Shown here: piece by piece, positions 8,004-15,487 of the stretch
Layout: the number at the start of each line of letters is the position of its first letter
How positions within the stretch are numbered: position 1 is the first letter of the stretch
From: an uncultured Candidatus Puniceispirillum sp.
Lineage (GTDB): Bacteria > Pseudomonadota > Alphaproteobacteria > Puniceispirillales > Puniceispirillaceae
DNA: 64,000 bases
Reading direction: 5' to 3'
Assembly: GCA_905182545.1 (NCBI GenBank)
Contig: CAJJBY010000007.1
Coordinates: 102,001 to 166,000, forward strand
The notes under the pieces: model-generated
What the model saw: the letters and a program-made list of their open reading frames with translations, nothing else
Databases searched by the model: none
What the model was told of the DNA's origin: nothing
Program-made: the position numbers and the translations under genes

Positions 8004-9266
8004 TCACCCTTTCTCAACAGTAATTATTTCAGGCACGATACCGTCAAAGTGCTTGCGCTGAAAATTCCAGTCCCTAGTCGGCTGGACTCGACCTCTTTCG
8101 TCAGTTCCACGTGCCATTATTTTATACTGTCCTGGTTCAGCAACATCCCAAACATAGTGGAACCGCCGCCATAGCCAACGGTCGTTCGACTCCTCGATGG
8201 TTGCGTCGTTCCAGCTTTCACCCCCGTCAGTGCTGATCTCGACGCGAACCACGGCACCTTCACCACTCCATGTTCGACCAGTTACAGCGTGCGTGCCGCA
8301 TTTGATTGGACCGTCGTCGTCTCGCGGTGAAGTAATTAATGCTTTGACACCAAGCTTTTTCATAGCCTTCTTGTCGGGATCTTCTGGAGATTTGCCGCTC
8401 ACAAAATAATGGGTCTGATAATAGAAATCTGGCGTATGATCTAGCACCTCTATTTTATCAATCCATTTTACCCACCAATTTCCAGCCCAGCCCGGCACAA
8501 CTAATCGCAATGGGGCACCATGTACATGTGTCAAGTACTCACCGTTGTGAGCCCATGCTAGGATTGTATCTTCATGGAGAGCTTTTTCGATCGGCATTGC
8601 CTTTGCGTAATTGATGATACCGGGGTCAACCACATCAAAGTCGGTACGTCCGACTGAGAGGTATTGGGTCACTGGATCAGGTTTGCCCTCATCCCAGCCA
8701 TAAAGTGCGACAGACTCTGCGCCTTCTTGTATGCCAGCAATCTCAAGCACAGTCTTAAAGGGCACTCCAGTCCATTCACCACCACTGACCAGTCCCGTAG
8801 TTGGAATAGACTGAAGGATATTATTAATGTCTAGAGCCTCTTCGCCGTCGCCAGACTGGCGCCAACCGCCTTCTTCAGCTTGGACAGTACGCAAAGAGGG
8901 CTTCGGTACGTTTTTACCTTCCTCGATATAGTCCCAAAATTCACCATCATTTCCTGCACATTCGGTCACTGCACGTACTGTGCGCCCTGGAAACTTCCGA
9001 ATTTCCTCAAGAGTGTACTCAATTGGATTATCAACCATTCCACCGATTGAAAATGAGAAATCATCTGGATGAACCGGATCAGGCATATTGAGTTGAGCGA
9101 TCACATAATAGGCGTCAGTTGGTGTCAGCACTCCCTCTAAATCAAGTACTGGAGAACGTGCAAATATAGTTCGCCCTTCAGAGTCTTTACTTGGCATTAC
9201 GCGGGCCCGTTTACGATCGGGCCATCCCATTACCCACTCACCTTCAAGTTCCATCTCTTCTGACAT
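8004..9266 (-). CDS. Sulfite-oxidase-family molybdoenzyme without a signal peptide
   Basis: 420 residues. An oxidoreductase molybdopterin-binding domain spans about residues 55-290. It includes the molybdenum-ligating cysteine in TECAGN (Cys103) and the family motif HGAPLRLVVPGWAGNWWVKWI (249-269, given here as the match to HGxPLRLVVPGW). A Mo-co dimerisation domain follows at about 305-405. There are roughly 50 residues between CAGN and SGGEWTGVPF, longer than in many relatives. SoxC, SorA and most bacterial relatives carry an N-terminal export signal; this protein begins MSEEMELEGEW and shows none, so it should be cytoplasmic. The substrate is unknown. It is followed at once by etfB and etfA, which suggests ETF as electron acceptor. 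Confidence 0.85.
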   Translation of the reverse strand: MSEEMELEGEWVMGWPDRKRARVMPSKDSEGRTIFARSPVLDLEGVLTPTDAYYVIAQLNMPDPVHPDDFSFSIGGMVDNPIEYTLEEIRKFPGRTVRAVTECAGNDGEFWDYIEEGKNVPKPSLRTVQAEEGGWRQSGDGEEALDINNILQSIPTTGLVSGGEWTGVPFKTVLEIAGIQEGAESVALYGWDEGKPDPVTQYLSVGRTDFDVVDPGIINYAKAMPIEKALHEDTILAWAHNGEYLTHVHGAPLRLVVPGWAGNWWVKWIDKIEVLDHTPDFYYQTHYFVSGKSPEDPDKKAMKKLGVKALITSPRDDDGPIKCGTHAVTGRTWSGEGAVVRVEISTDGGESWNDATIEESNDRWLWRRFHYVWDVAEPGQYKIMARGTDERGRVQPTRDWNFQRKHFDGIVPEIITVEKG

Positions 9267-9325
9267 ATTATCACTCCTGCTTAGTGGTATTTCTGTTTAA
9301 ATAATTTTGAAAAGCTTTCTTCGTT

Positions 9326-9781
9326 TTAGAGGCCTTCGAGCGCCATAGTGTACGTGGTAGCGGTGCCATCAACACAAAGGTCACCAGCACTGTCGGTAAT
9401 GGTGGTTTTCAGCTTGCAAATGGGTTTGTCGTCTCTTACCGATTCAATCTCGACTCGAGCAGTCAACTCTTCTCCTACTCCCACTGCTTTTAAAAATTTA
9501 AGTTCAGTTGATAAAAACACCGTGCCAGGCCCGGGCAAGTCTTCCGCAACACAGGCATTCAGGAGTCCTGTCGTCACACCACCTTGCACTATGAGCTTTC
9601 CAAACGGGGTTTTCTTCGCAAGCTCCTCATCATAATGAACCGGATTTTTATCACCAGTTATCTCAGTAAATGAATGTATGTCGCTCATCTTAGTAGCACG
9701 AGAGCGTTCACTGAATTGACCAACTTTTGGTTGGCCATTTAAAACTCCTACCCAACCATCTTTTTTTTCTGTATTGGACAT
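9326..9781 (-). CDS. MaoC-like hot-dog-fold (R)-enoyl-CoA hydratase family protein
   Basis: 151 residues, a single hot-dog domain. The hydratase signature is visible: TEITGDKNPVHYDEE with Asp44 and His49 as the probable catalytic pair, then FGKLIVQGGVTTGL. Relatives hydrate enoyl-CoA thioesters. It is the first gene of the operon, 59 bases before the molybdoenzyme gene, and is preceded by a promoter with the shared operator. Its presence implies that a CoA thioester takes part in the pathway, although some MaoC-like proteins act on other substrates. Confidence 0.85.
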   Translation of the reverse strand: MSNTEKKDGWVGVLNGQPKVGQFSERSRATKMSDIHSFTEITGDKNPVHYDEELAKKTPFGKLIVQGGVTTGLLNACVAEDLPGPGTVFLSTELKFLKAVGVGEELTARVEIESVRDDKPICKLKTTITDSAGDLCVDGTATTYTMALEGL

Positions 9782-9864
9782 GTGACCGGATTCTTTTATT
9801 TTAAATCTGTTTTTAAAAGTGGAAGGACGCAGGATCGCATTTACCCTAAGTAAGACCCATCATT

Positions 9865-9892
9865 ACTATATAGACCAATCGGTACAATACAA
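9865..9892 (-). promoter_or_regulatory. Promoter with embedded operator upstream of the maoC operon
   Basis: On the minus strand: -35-like TTGTAT (9892-9887), a 16-base spacer, then -10 TATAGT (9870-9865). Bases 9885-9865 read GTACCGATTGGTCT followed by ATATAGT, matching the TPR-gene element at 2585-2605 in 18 of 21 positions. The first codon of the maoC-like gene is 83 bases downstream. Confidence 0.6.
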
Positions 9893-10051
9893 GCATTTAA
9901 TACGATATAGGTTCTAAAAAATCATTTTTTACCTGTTTATTTTTTTACATCCTTTTGGGATGTTGAACCTAATCTATATACTTGCTATTCCGGAAAACTA
10001 GTTCGAAACAAACCAAGACTTTAGCGCATGAGAATTCTTAGTTTGGTACGC

Positions 10052-10065
10052 GCACTATTTAGTGC
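10052..10065. promoter_or_regulatory. Palindrome GCACTA-TT-TAGTGC, possible operator
   Basis: Perfect six-base arms with a two-base centre, in the 559-base region between the divergent maoC operon and tetR. It lies between a possible -35 (TTGGTA, 10044-10049) and -10 (TGATAA, 10068-10073) on the plus strand. Its binding protein is unknown. Confidence 0.3.
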
Positions 10066-10097
10066 ATGATAACTTGGAAAACAGCAGGCGGTCGTCG

Positions 10098-10226
10098 ATG
10101 ACTTACGTTTGTATTGCCAGTGGAAAACCAAACTCTATTGGTCAGTTGAAAGAAACTCTTGGCCACCTTGTTGCAGTCGAACGCTGCAACATTATGATCT
10201 CTGGTCTGATGAATGACATAAACTAA
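10098..10226 (+). CDS. Small ORF of unknown function, possibly a gene remnant
   Basis: A 42-residue reading frame with an ATG at 10098 and no strong ribosome binding site. The composition (NSIGQLKETLGHLVAVERC) looks protein-like, but no family was recognised. It lies between the palindrome at 10052 and the tetR operator region. It could be a leader peptide, a decayed gene end or chance. Confidence 0.2.
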   Translation: MTYVCIASGKPNSIGQLKETLGHLVAVERCNIMISGLMNDIN

Positions 10227-10261
10227 TTAGTTCTTGACGAGATCAAAATTGGGCATACACA

Positions 10262-10279
10262 AAGTGATCAGTATCACTT
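10262..10279. promoter_or_regulatory. Palindrome AAGTGAT-CAGT-ATCACTT, candidate TetR operator
   Basis: Perfect seven-base arms around a four-base centre, 61 bases before the tetR start. The 18-base length and position fit self-repression by a TetR-family dimer. A weaker element, TACC-GAATT-GGTA (10306-10318), lies closer to the gene and resembles the shared maoC/TPR operator with one extra base. Confidence 0.45.
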
Positions 10280-10340
10280 GATAGAGAGAGTAAAATAAAA
10301 CGACTTACCGAATTGGTATTAAACAACGGATGAGAGCAAA

Positions 10341-10922
10341 TTGAGACAAACAGCACAAGCAAAGAAGATAACTAAGGTGGCAGCTTCGTTGTTCGCAGAA
10401 AAGGGTTACAATGGAGTTGGCGTCGCTGAAATTGGGGCAGCTTCAGGGTTTGGCCGTGGAACGCTCTACCATCACATAGAAAGCAAAGAAGACCTTCTTC
10501 ACGAAATTGCTTCAACGTACATTTCAGATTTGGTTCATTCTGGCCATAATATAGTGAAAGAGTATCCAGACCCTATTCAGCGCTTAAAAGCGCTAAGCCG
10601 ACACTTAATGACTGTGATCAGCAGCAGTTTAGCAGAAATAGTTGTCTGTTTTCGCGAAGTACAGTCTTTGACAGGTTCACGACATGATGACGTTATGTGT
10701 ATGCATGCAGAATACCAAAAAATCTGGTCTAAAACTATAGATGAAGGTGTTAAGCAAAATGTGTTCAGAGCTGTCGATAAAATCGCTGTAAAAGGCCTTT
10801 TGGGGATGTATTTCTACTCATGCCTTTGGCTAAAACCTGATGGTCTTCAATCTCCTGCAGATATCAGCGATGTTTTTAGTGATCTTGTCATCCGTTCTCT
10901 TTCTAAAAGACCGAACGACTAA
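10341..10922 (+). CDS. TetR-family transcriptional regulator
   Basis: 193 residues. The N-terminal helix-turn-helix is clear: AASLFAEKGYNGVGVAEIGAA (about 14-34), then GRGTLYHHIESKEDLL. The C-terminal ligand domain matches no specific subfamily. The frame begins at TTG 10341; the only nearby ATG (10331) is in another frame and stops after four codons. A GGATGAGAG sequence just upstream may bind the ribosome. An alpha/beta hydrolase follows 27 bases later, probably in the same operon. It is the only regulator in the accessory block, so it is the leading candidate to control the maoC and TPR promoters. Confidence 0.9.
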   Translation: MRQTAQAKKITKVAASLFAEKGYNGVGVAEIGAASGFGRGTLYHHIESKEDLLHEIASTYISDLVHSGHNIVKEYPDPIQRLKALSRHLMTVISSSLAEIVVCFREVQSLTGSRHDDVMCMHAEYQKIWSKTIDEGVKQNVFRAVDKIAVKGLLGMYFYSCLWLKPDGLQSPADISDVFSDLVIRSLSKRPND

Positions 10923-10949
10923 TGAAGCGTTTTTATTGGGATTGAGTCA

Positions 10950-11825
10950 GTGCCAAAAGTTACTATTAAAAATCACGAGATATCATATAGTTTCAATGGC
11001 GTTTCTGGAGATACCGGTAGCCCAAAAGTAGTTCTAATTCATGGCGCAGGTGGTCAAGAGATTGATTGGCCGATGGCATGGCGTAGCCCCAAAGATCAAA
11101 CCAAATCAATGGGGTTGACGCCAAGCAACCACGGTGTGGCAAGGCTTTTCAATGCCGGTTTAGATGATTATTCGATTTATGCTGTTGATTTACCTGGGCA
11201 CGGAAAATCGGAAGGCAAGAGCAAATCAAGCATCGATGAGTATTCGAGCGACATCATAGATTTTATTGATGCGATGGACCTCGAAAACGTATGCTTAGTT
11301 GGTCATTCTATGGGTGCCGCAATCGCATTGAACGCTTCACTAAGTCACCATTGGCGTATTTGTGCGGTTGTAGCGATTGGTGGTGCGAGCAAGATGATTG
11401 TCAACGAAGCTATTCTTGAAGGTTTACAAAACACCTTTGAAACAACTGTCGACAGTATCGTGAAATATTCATGGCATAAAAAAACTGGGGCCATCGCAGA
11501 CAGTCAGCTAATGGCGGGATACTTTAGGGAAAAAGCCAAACAAAGAATACTGGATGCGGGCTCAAAAACTGTGCACGGGGATTTTCTTGCCTGTAGCAAG
11601 TTTGATTTAAGTGAACGTTTGGAAGAAATTGCAGATCCTGTGCTTATAATTGCCTCTGATTGTGATCGTATGGTGCCTCTAAATGCAAGCTGGGAAATGG
11701 CTCAAAAGTTACCAAATGCTAAATTTATCTTATTAGAGGGCTGCGGGCACTTTCAACACATCGAACAGACTAGCAAAGTTGCCAAAGAGTTCTTGAGTTT
11801 TCTTGGTGACGTTGGTCCGCGGTAG
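10950..11825 (+). CDS. Alpha/beta hydrolase
   Basis: 291 residues from a GTG start. The fold's features are complete: oxyanion HGAGG near 31, nucleophile in GHSMGA (Ser120), acid in IASDCDRMVP and the histidine in GCGHFQHIE near the end. No signal peptide. The large family includes esterases, C-C bond hydrolases and thioesterases, and the substrate cannot be read. Co-transcription with tetR places it in the inducible accessory pathway. Confidence 0.85.
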   Translation: MPKVTIKNHEISYSFNGVSGDTGSPKVVLIHGAGGQEIDWPMAWRSPKDQTKSMGLTPSNHGVARLFNAGLDDYSIYAVDLPGHGKSEGKSKSSIDEYSSDIIDFIDAMDLENVCLVGHSMGAAIALNASLSHHWRICAVVAIGGASKMIVNEAILEGLQNTFETTVDSIVKYSWHKKTGAIADSQLMAGYFREKAKQRILDAGSKTVHGDFLACSKFDLSERLEEIADPVLIIASDCDRMVPLNASWEMAQKLPNAKFILLEGCGHFQHIEQTSKVAKEFLSFLGDVGPR

Positions 11826-12219
11826 TGTGGCATCAACACTAGTTTGAACCTCGTGCGGAATACCAACCTTGTAAAATACGCGCAGCCTCAAAATTAGTCC
11901 TTGGCTATTTTACTCGAGGGCGCTTTTTATTGCAGTTTTTCTTGAATAACTGATGTTACTGAAACAGCAAAAAACTTCGCCGTTCGGTTTTGTTATACAA
12001 CAAGGCTTATGGTGCTGTTGCCCCTAAAGTCGGATAGCCGACGAGGCATCTATCATAACAGGCTTATTATAATCCGCTCTTAAGTCGATGGCAGGAATAA
12101 GGCCAAACCAAAGCCTTTGCCTGGTCGTGAATGAAAGATTGTCATTGCTAATCGGTTTTGATTATAGTGCGTGCTTAGCCGCCAAGCCAAACCACAAAAA
12201 CCATGACGAGCCGATATTT
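11826..12219. other. Intergenic region at the right edge of the accessory block
   Basis: 394 bases with no supported gene. A short inverted repeat TAGTGT / ACACTA (about 11824-11842) follows the hydrolase stop codon but lacks a T-run. The base composition changes near here from the AT-rich block to the higher-GC core. Confidence 0.4.
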
Positions 12220-12501
12220 ATGTATGCTTTTGCCATCCTCATTGATCAGATCATCAATCTTTACATCTGGACTCTGCTTGCCTATCTTGCTGCAGGTTGG
12301 TTGATCGCATTTAAAATTATCAACCCGTGGCAGCCAATTGTGCGGATGATCATTGATGTTCTGGCACGGATCCATGAACCGTTATTGCGGCCAGTACGCC
12401 GGATTTTGCCAGATTTTGGGGCGCTTGATGTAAGCCCGATCGTCTTGTTTCTTTTGGCGCAATTCCTGCGCAATCTTCTGCAAAGCAGCATAACGGGCTA
12501 G
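12220..12501 (+). CDS. yggT: YggT family membrane protein
   Basis: 93 residues with two hydrophobic halves. It contains the family pattern PLLRPVRRILPDFGALDVSPIV-type stretch (about residues 50-72), where an arginine-proline loop is followed by DxSP and the second membrane segment. YggT proteins sit in the cytoplasmic membrane, and their exact role is not settled. The ATG at 12220 matches the family N-terminus; the frame is open further upstream, but that extension is not protein-like. In alphaproteobacteria yggT usually precedes a DUF167 gene and folD; here only a folD relic follows. Confidence 0.88.
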   Translation: MYAFAILIDQIINLYIWTLLAYLAAGWLIAFKIINPWQPIVRMIIDVLARIHEPLLRPVRRILPDFGALDVSPIVLFLLAQFLRNLLQSSITG

Positions 12502-12563
12502 GCTCTTCCAGCTAAGTCACAATGACCGTATAATAAGCGCAATCCAAAAAAGGGCAGACAGTC

Positions 12564-12719
12564 ATGACAGATACAAAAATAATTGAAACGGCGGCAAAAC
12601 AGGCTGGCGCCATCACGACTGTGCCGGGCAGCGTTGGCCCAGTTACAATTGTCTGTCTTTTGCGCAACACGCTTGTTGCTGCGGCACGGCGTCGCGGCGT
12701 CACCGACGGAAAAATCTGA
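12564..12719 (+). pseudogene. folD: folD relic with a large internal deletion
   Basis: A 51-codon ORF. Its last 40 or so residues ([23 protein letters not shown] and on) are the unmistakable C-terminus of the bifunctional methylenetetrahydrofolate dehydrogenase/cyclohydrolase FolD. The first residues, MTDTKII, resemble FolD's own N-terminus. About 240 middle codons are missing, including the catalytic lysine and NADP site, so no FolD activity is possible. AAGGG upstream could still bind ribosomes. The position after yggT is the ancestral place of folD. The organism must make 10-formyl-THF another way or carry folD elsewhere. Confidence 0.8.
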
Positions 12720-12832
12720 TACAACTCATAAAATTTTTGTGGATAGACCGCTAGAACTGGCTGGCTTCAGGCAAAAAATCCATCCGATCCAGAGCGCTGG
12801 GTTGGCCCTTTTAACAAGGACTGCTGATTATT

Positions 12833-13034
12833 ATGCAATTTGACCAAATTATTCTTGTTGTGGCATTACTCGGTGTTGCTGGCATTCTTGTTCTGGGGCG
12901 TGATCACAATGGCGCGCGGTGGTGCCTATAATGTGAAAAATTCAAACCGGATTATGCGATACCGGATTATATTTCAGGCCATCGCATTGATCTTGATCTT
13001 GGGCTTGATGTGGTATCGCAGCCGCAATGGTTAA
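12833..13034 (+). pseudogene. Small twin-transmembrane protein split by a +1 frameshift
   Basis: Read from the ATG at 12833, the protein begins MQFDQIILVVALLGVAGILVLG. After the G-run at 12895-12898 the frame must shift to continue VITMARGGAYNVKNSNRIMRYR and a second hydrophobic helix. Removing one G restores 66 residues with two membrane segments and the MARGG...N..MR.R pattern of small twin-transmembrane (HIG1-like) proteins. As written, the frame would end early. An alternative start at 12840 gives an uninterrupted 64-residue frame with a different first helix, so some function might survive. Function unknown. Confidence 0.65.
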
Positions 13035-13092
13035 GCCCACCCGCATGGCCGCTTTTGCGGTGATGCCACATAAATAGAATCGATAGGCAATT

Positions 13093-13662
13093 ATGGTAAA
13101 GCTGAATAAAATCTACACGCGAACTGGCGATGCTGGCGAAACCAGTTTGGTCAATGGCATGCGCGTTTCAAAACATGCGCGCCGACCATCAGCCTTTGGC
13201 GAGGTTGACGAAGCCAATTCAGTGATTGGTCTGGCACGGCTTCACACTGGCGATATTGCTGATGCTGATGCCATGCTGGCCCGGATTCAAAATGATCTAT
13301 TTGATCTTGGCGCCGATATCGCCACGCCTGAAACCGACAAGCCCGCCTTGCGCATTACCAGCGAACAGGTGACCCGACTGGAAACCGAAATTGACATGAT
13401 GAATGCCGAGCTTGATCCGCTTGGGTCATTTATTCTTCCTGGCGGCAGCCAAGCGTCAGCCTGGCTGCATCTGGCACGCACGGTAACACGGCGCGCCGAA
13501 CGCCATATGACCGAACTTGCCGCCGAAGAAGTCGTCAATAATGACGCGATGCGCTATGTAAACCGATTGTCAGATCATCTTTTCGTGCTTGCCCGCCGAT
13601 TAAATGAAAATGGCAAGACCGACGTATTATGGCGTCCCGGGCAAAATTCAGGGCAGAAATAG
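13093..13662 (+). CDS. Cob(I)alamin adenosyltransferase, PduO type
   Basis: 189 residues. It transfers adenosyl from ATP to cob(I)alamin, making coenzyme B12. The N-terminal ATP-binding motif YTRTGDAGETSL and the later GGSQASAWLHLARTVTRRAER and NRLSDHLFVLAR are the PduO/MMAB hallmarks. It lies 61 bases before etfB, an arrangement common in alphaproteobacteria. It implies at least one adenosylcobalamin enzyme in the cell, such as methylmalonyl-CoA mutase, though none is in the window. Confidence 0.93.
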   Translation: MVKLNKIYTRTGDAGETSLVNGMRVSKHARRPSAFGEVDEANSVIGLARLHTGDIADADAMLARIQNDLFDLGADIATPETDKPALRITSEQVTRLETEIDMMNAELDPLGSFILPGGSQASAWLHLARTVTRRAERHMTELAAEEVVNNDAMRYVNRLSDHLFVLARRLNENGKTDVLWRPGQNSGQK

Positions 13663-13723
13663 ACAGGTTTTTGATAAGGGTCACCCCTAGGTTGGCTTTG
13701 ACAATATTGCGGAGGATATGGAA

Positions 13724-14473
13724 ATGAAGGTTCTGGTTCCGGTAAAACGGGTTATTGACTATAACGTCAAAGTGCGCGTGAAGGCCGATCAATCAGGTGT
13801 TGAACTTGCTAATGTGAAAATGGCAATGAACCCATTTGATGAAATCGCTGTTGAGCAAGCCTTGCGGCTTCGCGAAGCTAGTACGGCTGAAGAAGTGATC
13901 GCCGTCTCAATTGGACCTGCGCAAAATCAGGAAACCATCCGCACCGCGCTTGCCATGGGCGCTGATCGCGGCATCCATATCGAAGCCCCACATGACATTG
14001 AGCCGCTGGCCGTTGCCAAGCTTTTGAAAGCTGTTGTGGCGCAGGAAAATCCAGGCATTGTCCTTGTTGGCAAACAGGCCATTGATGATGATTGCAACCA
14101 AACTGGCCAGATGCTTGCTGCCTTGCTTGGCTGGGCACAAGGCACATTTGCATCAGCGCTGGAAATCGCTGGCGATAAAGCCAAAGTCATCCGCGAAGTT
14201 GATGGCGGATTGGAACATATCGAAATCAATATGCCAGCCATTGTCACGGTTGATTTGCGGCTCAATGAGCCTCGCTATGCGTCACTGCCAAATATAATGA
14301 AGGCCAAGAAAAAGCCGCTTGATAGCCTGACCGCTGGTGATCTTGGTGTTGATATTGCGCCGCGCCTAACGATCGTCAAGGTTGAAGAGCCAACCGCCCG
14401 CGCCGCCGGTATCAAAGTCGGCGATGTGCAGGAATTGGTAAGCAAATTAAAAAACGAAGCAAAGGTGATCTAA
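13724..14473 (+). CDS. etfB: Electron transfer flavoprotein beta subunit, housekeeping copy
   Basis: 249 residues from [19 protein letters not shown], the typical proteobacterial ETF beta start. A GGAGG at 13711-13715 lies eight bases before the ATG at 13724 and only two before the ATG at 13718, so the second ATG is chosen. It has [17 protein letters not shown] (nucleotide loop) and [29 protein letters not shown] (signature, abbreviated as the [18 protein letters not shown] stretch). It forms the FAD- and AMP-binding heterodimer with EtfA three bases downstream. Confidence 0.95.
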   Translation: MKVLVPVKRVIDYNVKVRVKADQSGVELANVKMAMNPFDEIAVEQALRLREASTAEEVIAVSIGPAQNQETIRTALAMGADRGIHIEAPHDIEPLAVAKLLKAVVAQENPGIVLVGKQAIDDDCNQTGQMLAALLGWAQGTFASALEIAGDKAKVIREVDGGLEHIEINMPAIVTVDLRLNEPRYASLPNIMKAKKKPLDSLTAGDLGVDIAPRLTIVKVEEPTARAAGIKVGDVQELVSKLKNEAKVI

Positions 14474-14476
14474 GCC

Positions 14477-15409
14477 ATGAGCATTTTAATCCTATGTGAC
14501 CATGAAAATGGCCAGCTAAGTCCGGTAACATTAAACGCTATCAGCGCCGCCAGTCAGATTGGTGGCGAGATGCATCTTCTTGTTGCAGGTGATCAAACTG
14601 GCAATGTTGCCAAGGCCGCTGCCTCGATTGCCAGTATCGCCAAAGTTCTGGTGGCAGATGATAAATCCCTTGAAAACGGACTTGCCGAAAATCTTGCGCC
14701 TTTGATGCAAAGCCTATCAGGCGGCTATTCGCATATGATGGCCGCGGCAACAACAACCGGCAAAAATGTTATGCCGCGTCTTGCTGCTCTGCTTGATGTG
14801 ATGCAGATTTCCGACATTATCAAAATCGATGACGCCAACACATTCCAGCGTCCAATCTATGCTGGCAATGCCCTGTCAACCGTATCATCAAACGAGGCCA
14901 TCAAGGTGATTACCGTTCGCGGTACGGCGTTTGAAGCGGCGGCTGCCGAAGGCGGCAATGCCGCCATCGAGACGGTTGCCGGTGCCAGTGATGCCGGCTT
15001 GTCAGCCTATGTCAAATCAGAGCTATCCAGTTCGGAACGCCCTGAATTGACCTCGGCTTCGATTGTGATTTCAGGTGGACGCGGCATGCAGGATGGCGCC
15101 AATTTTGCCATGCTTGAAAAAATCGCCGACAAGCTTGGTGCGGCCGTTGGCGCATCACGCGCCGCGGTAGATGCCGGTTTTGTTCCCAATGATTATCAGG
15201 TTGGTCAGACCGGCAAGGTTGTTGCGCCCGATCTGTATGTTGCGGTTGGCATTTCAGGTGCCATTCAGCATCTTGCCGGCATGAAAGACAGCAAGGTGAT
15301 TGTCGCCATCAACAAAGATGATGAAGCGCCGATTTTCCAAGTTGCCGATTACGGGTTGGTGGCCGATCTTTTTGATGCCGTTCCTGCGCTTGAAAAAGAG
15401 CTTGGCTAA
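14477..15409 (+). CDS. etfA: Electron transfer flavoprotein alpha subunit, housekeeping copy
   Basis: 310 residues. FAD-domain motifs are all present: [12 protein letters not shown] near 198, [32 protein letters not shown] and [11 protein letters not shown]. It is the main electron carrier from acyl-CoA and related dehydrogenases to the quinone pool. A terminator follows directly, so the adenosyltransferase-etfB-etfA unit ends here. Compared with the accessory EtfA at 6182-7174 the two align along their length but differ at many positions, including the N-terminal domain. Confidence 0.95.
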   Translation: MSILILCDHENGQLSPVTLNAISAASQIGGEMHLLVAGDQTGNVAKAAASIASIAKVLVADDKSLENGLAENLAPLMQSLSGGYSHMMAAATTTGKNVMPRLAALLDVMQISDIIKIDDANTFQRPIYAGNALSTVSSNEAIKVITVRGTAFEAAAAEGGNAAIETVAGASDAGLSAYVKSELSSSERPELTSASIVISGGRGMQDGANFAMLEKIADKLGAAVGASRAAVDAGFVPNDYQVGQTGKVVAPDLYVAVGISGAIQHLAGMKDSKVIVAINKDDEAPIFQVADYGLVADLFDAVPALEKELG

Positions 15410-15454
15410 CAGCTTGACTAATCAGACCTAATAGACAAGACATTGATTCAATCA

Positions 15455-15479
15455 GGCGGCATTGCGGTGCCGCCTTTTT
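15455..15479 (+). terminator. Rho-independent terminator after etfA
   Basis: GGCGGCA (15455-15461), loop TTGCGG, TGCCGCC (15468-15474), then TTTTT. Forty-five bases past the etfA stop codon. Confidence 0.9.
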
Positions 15480-15487
15480 GCTGCCGA

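Noticed and set aside
12088-12219. N-terminal extension of yggT
   Set aside because: The extra residues are not conserved, and the family start matches ATG 12220.
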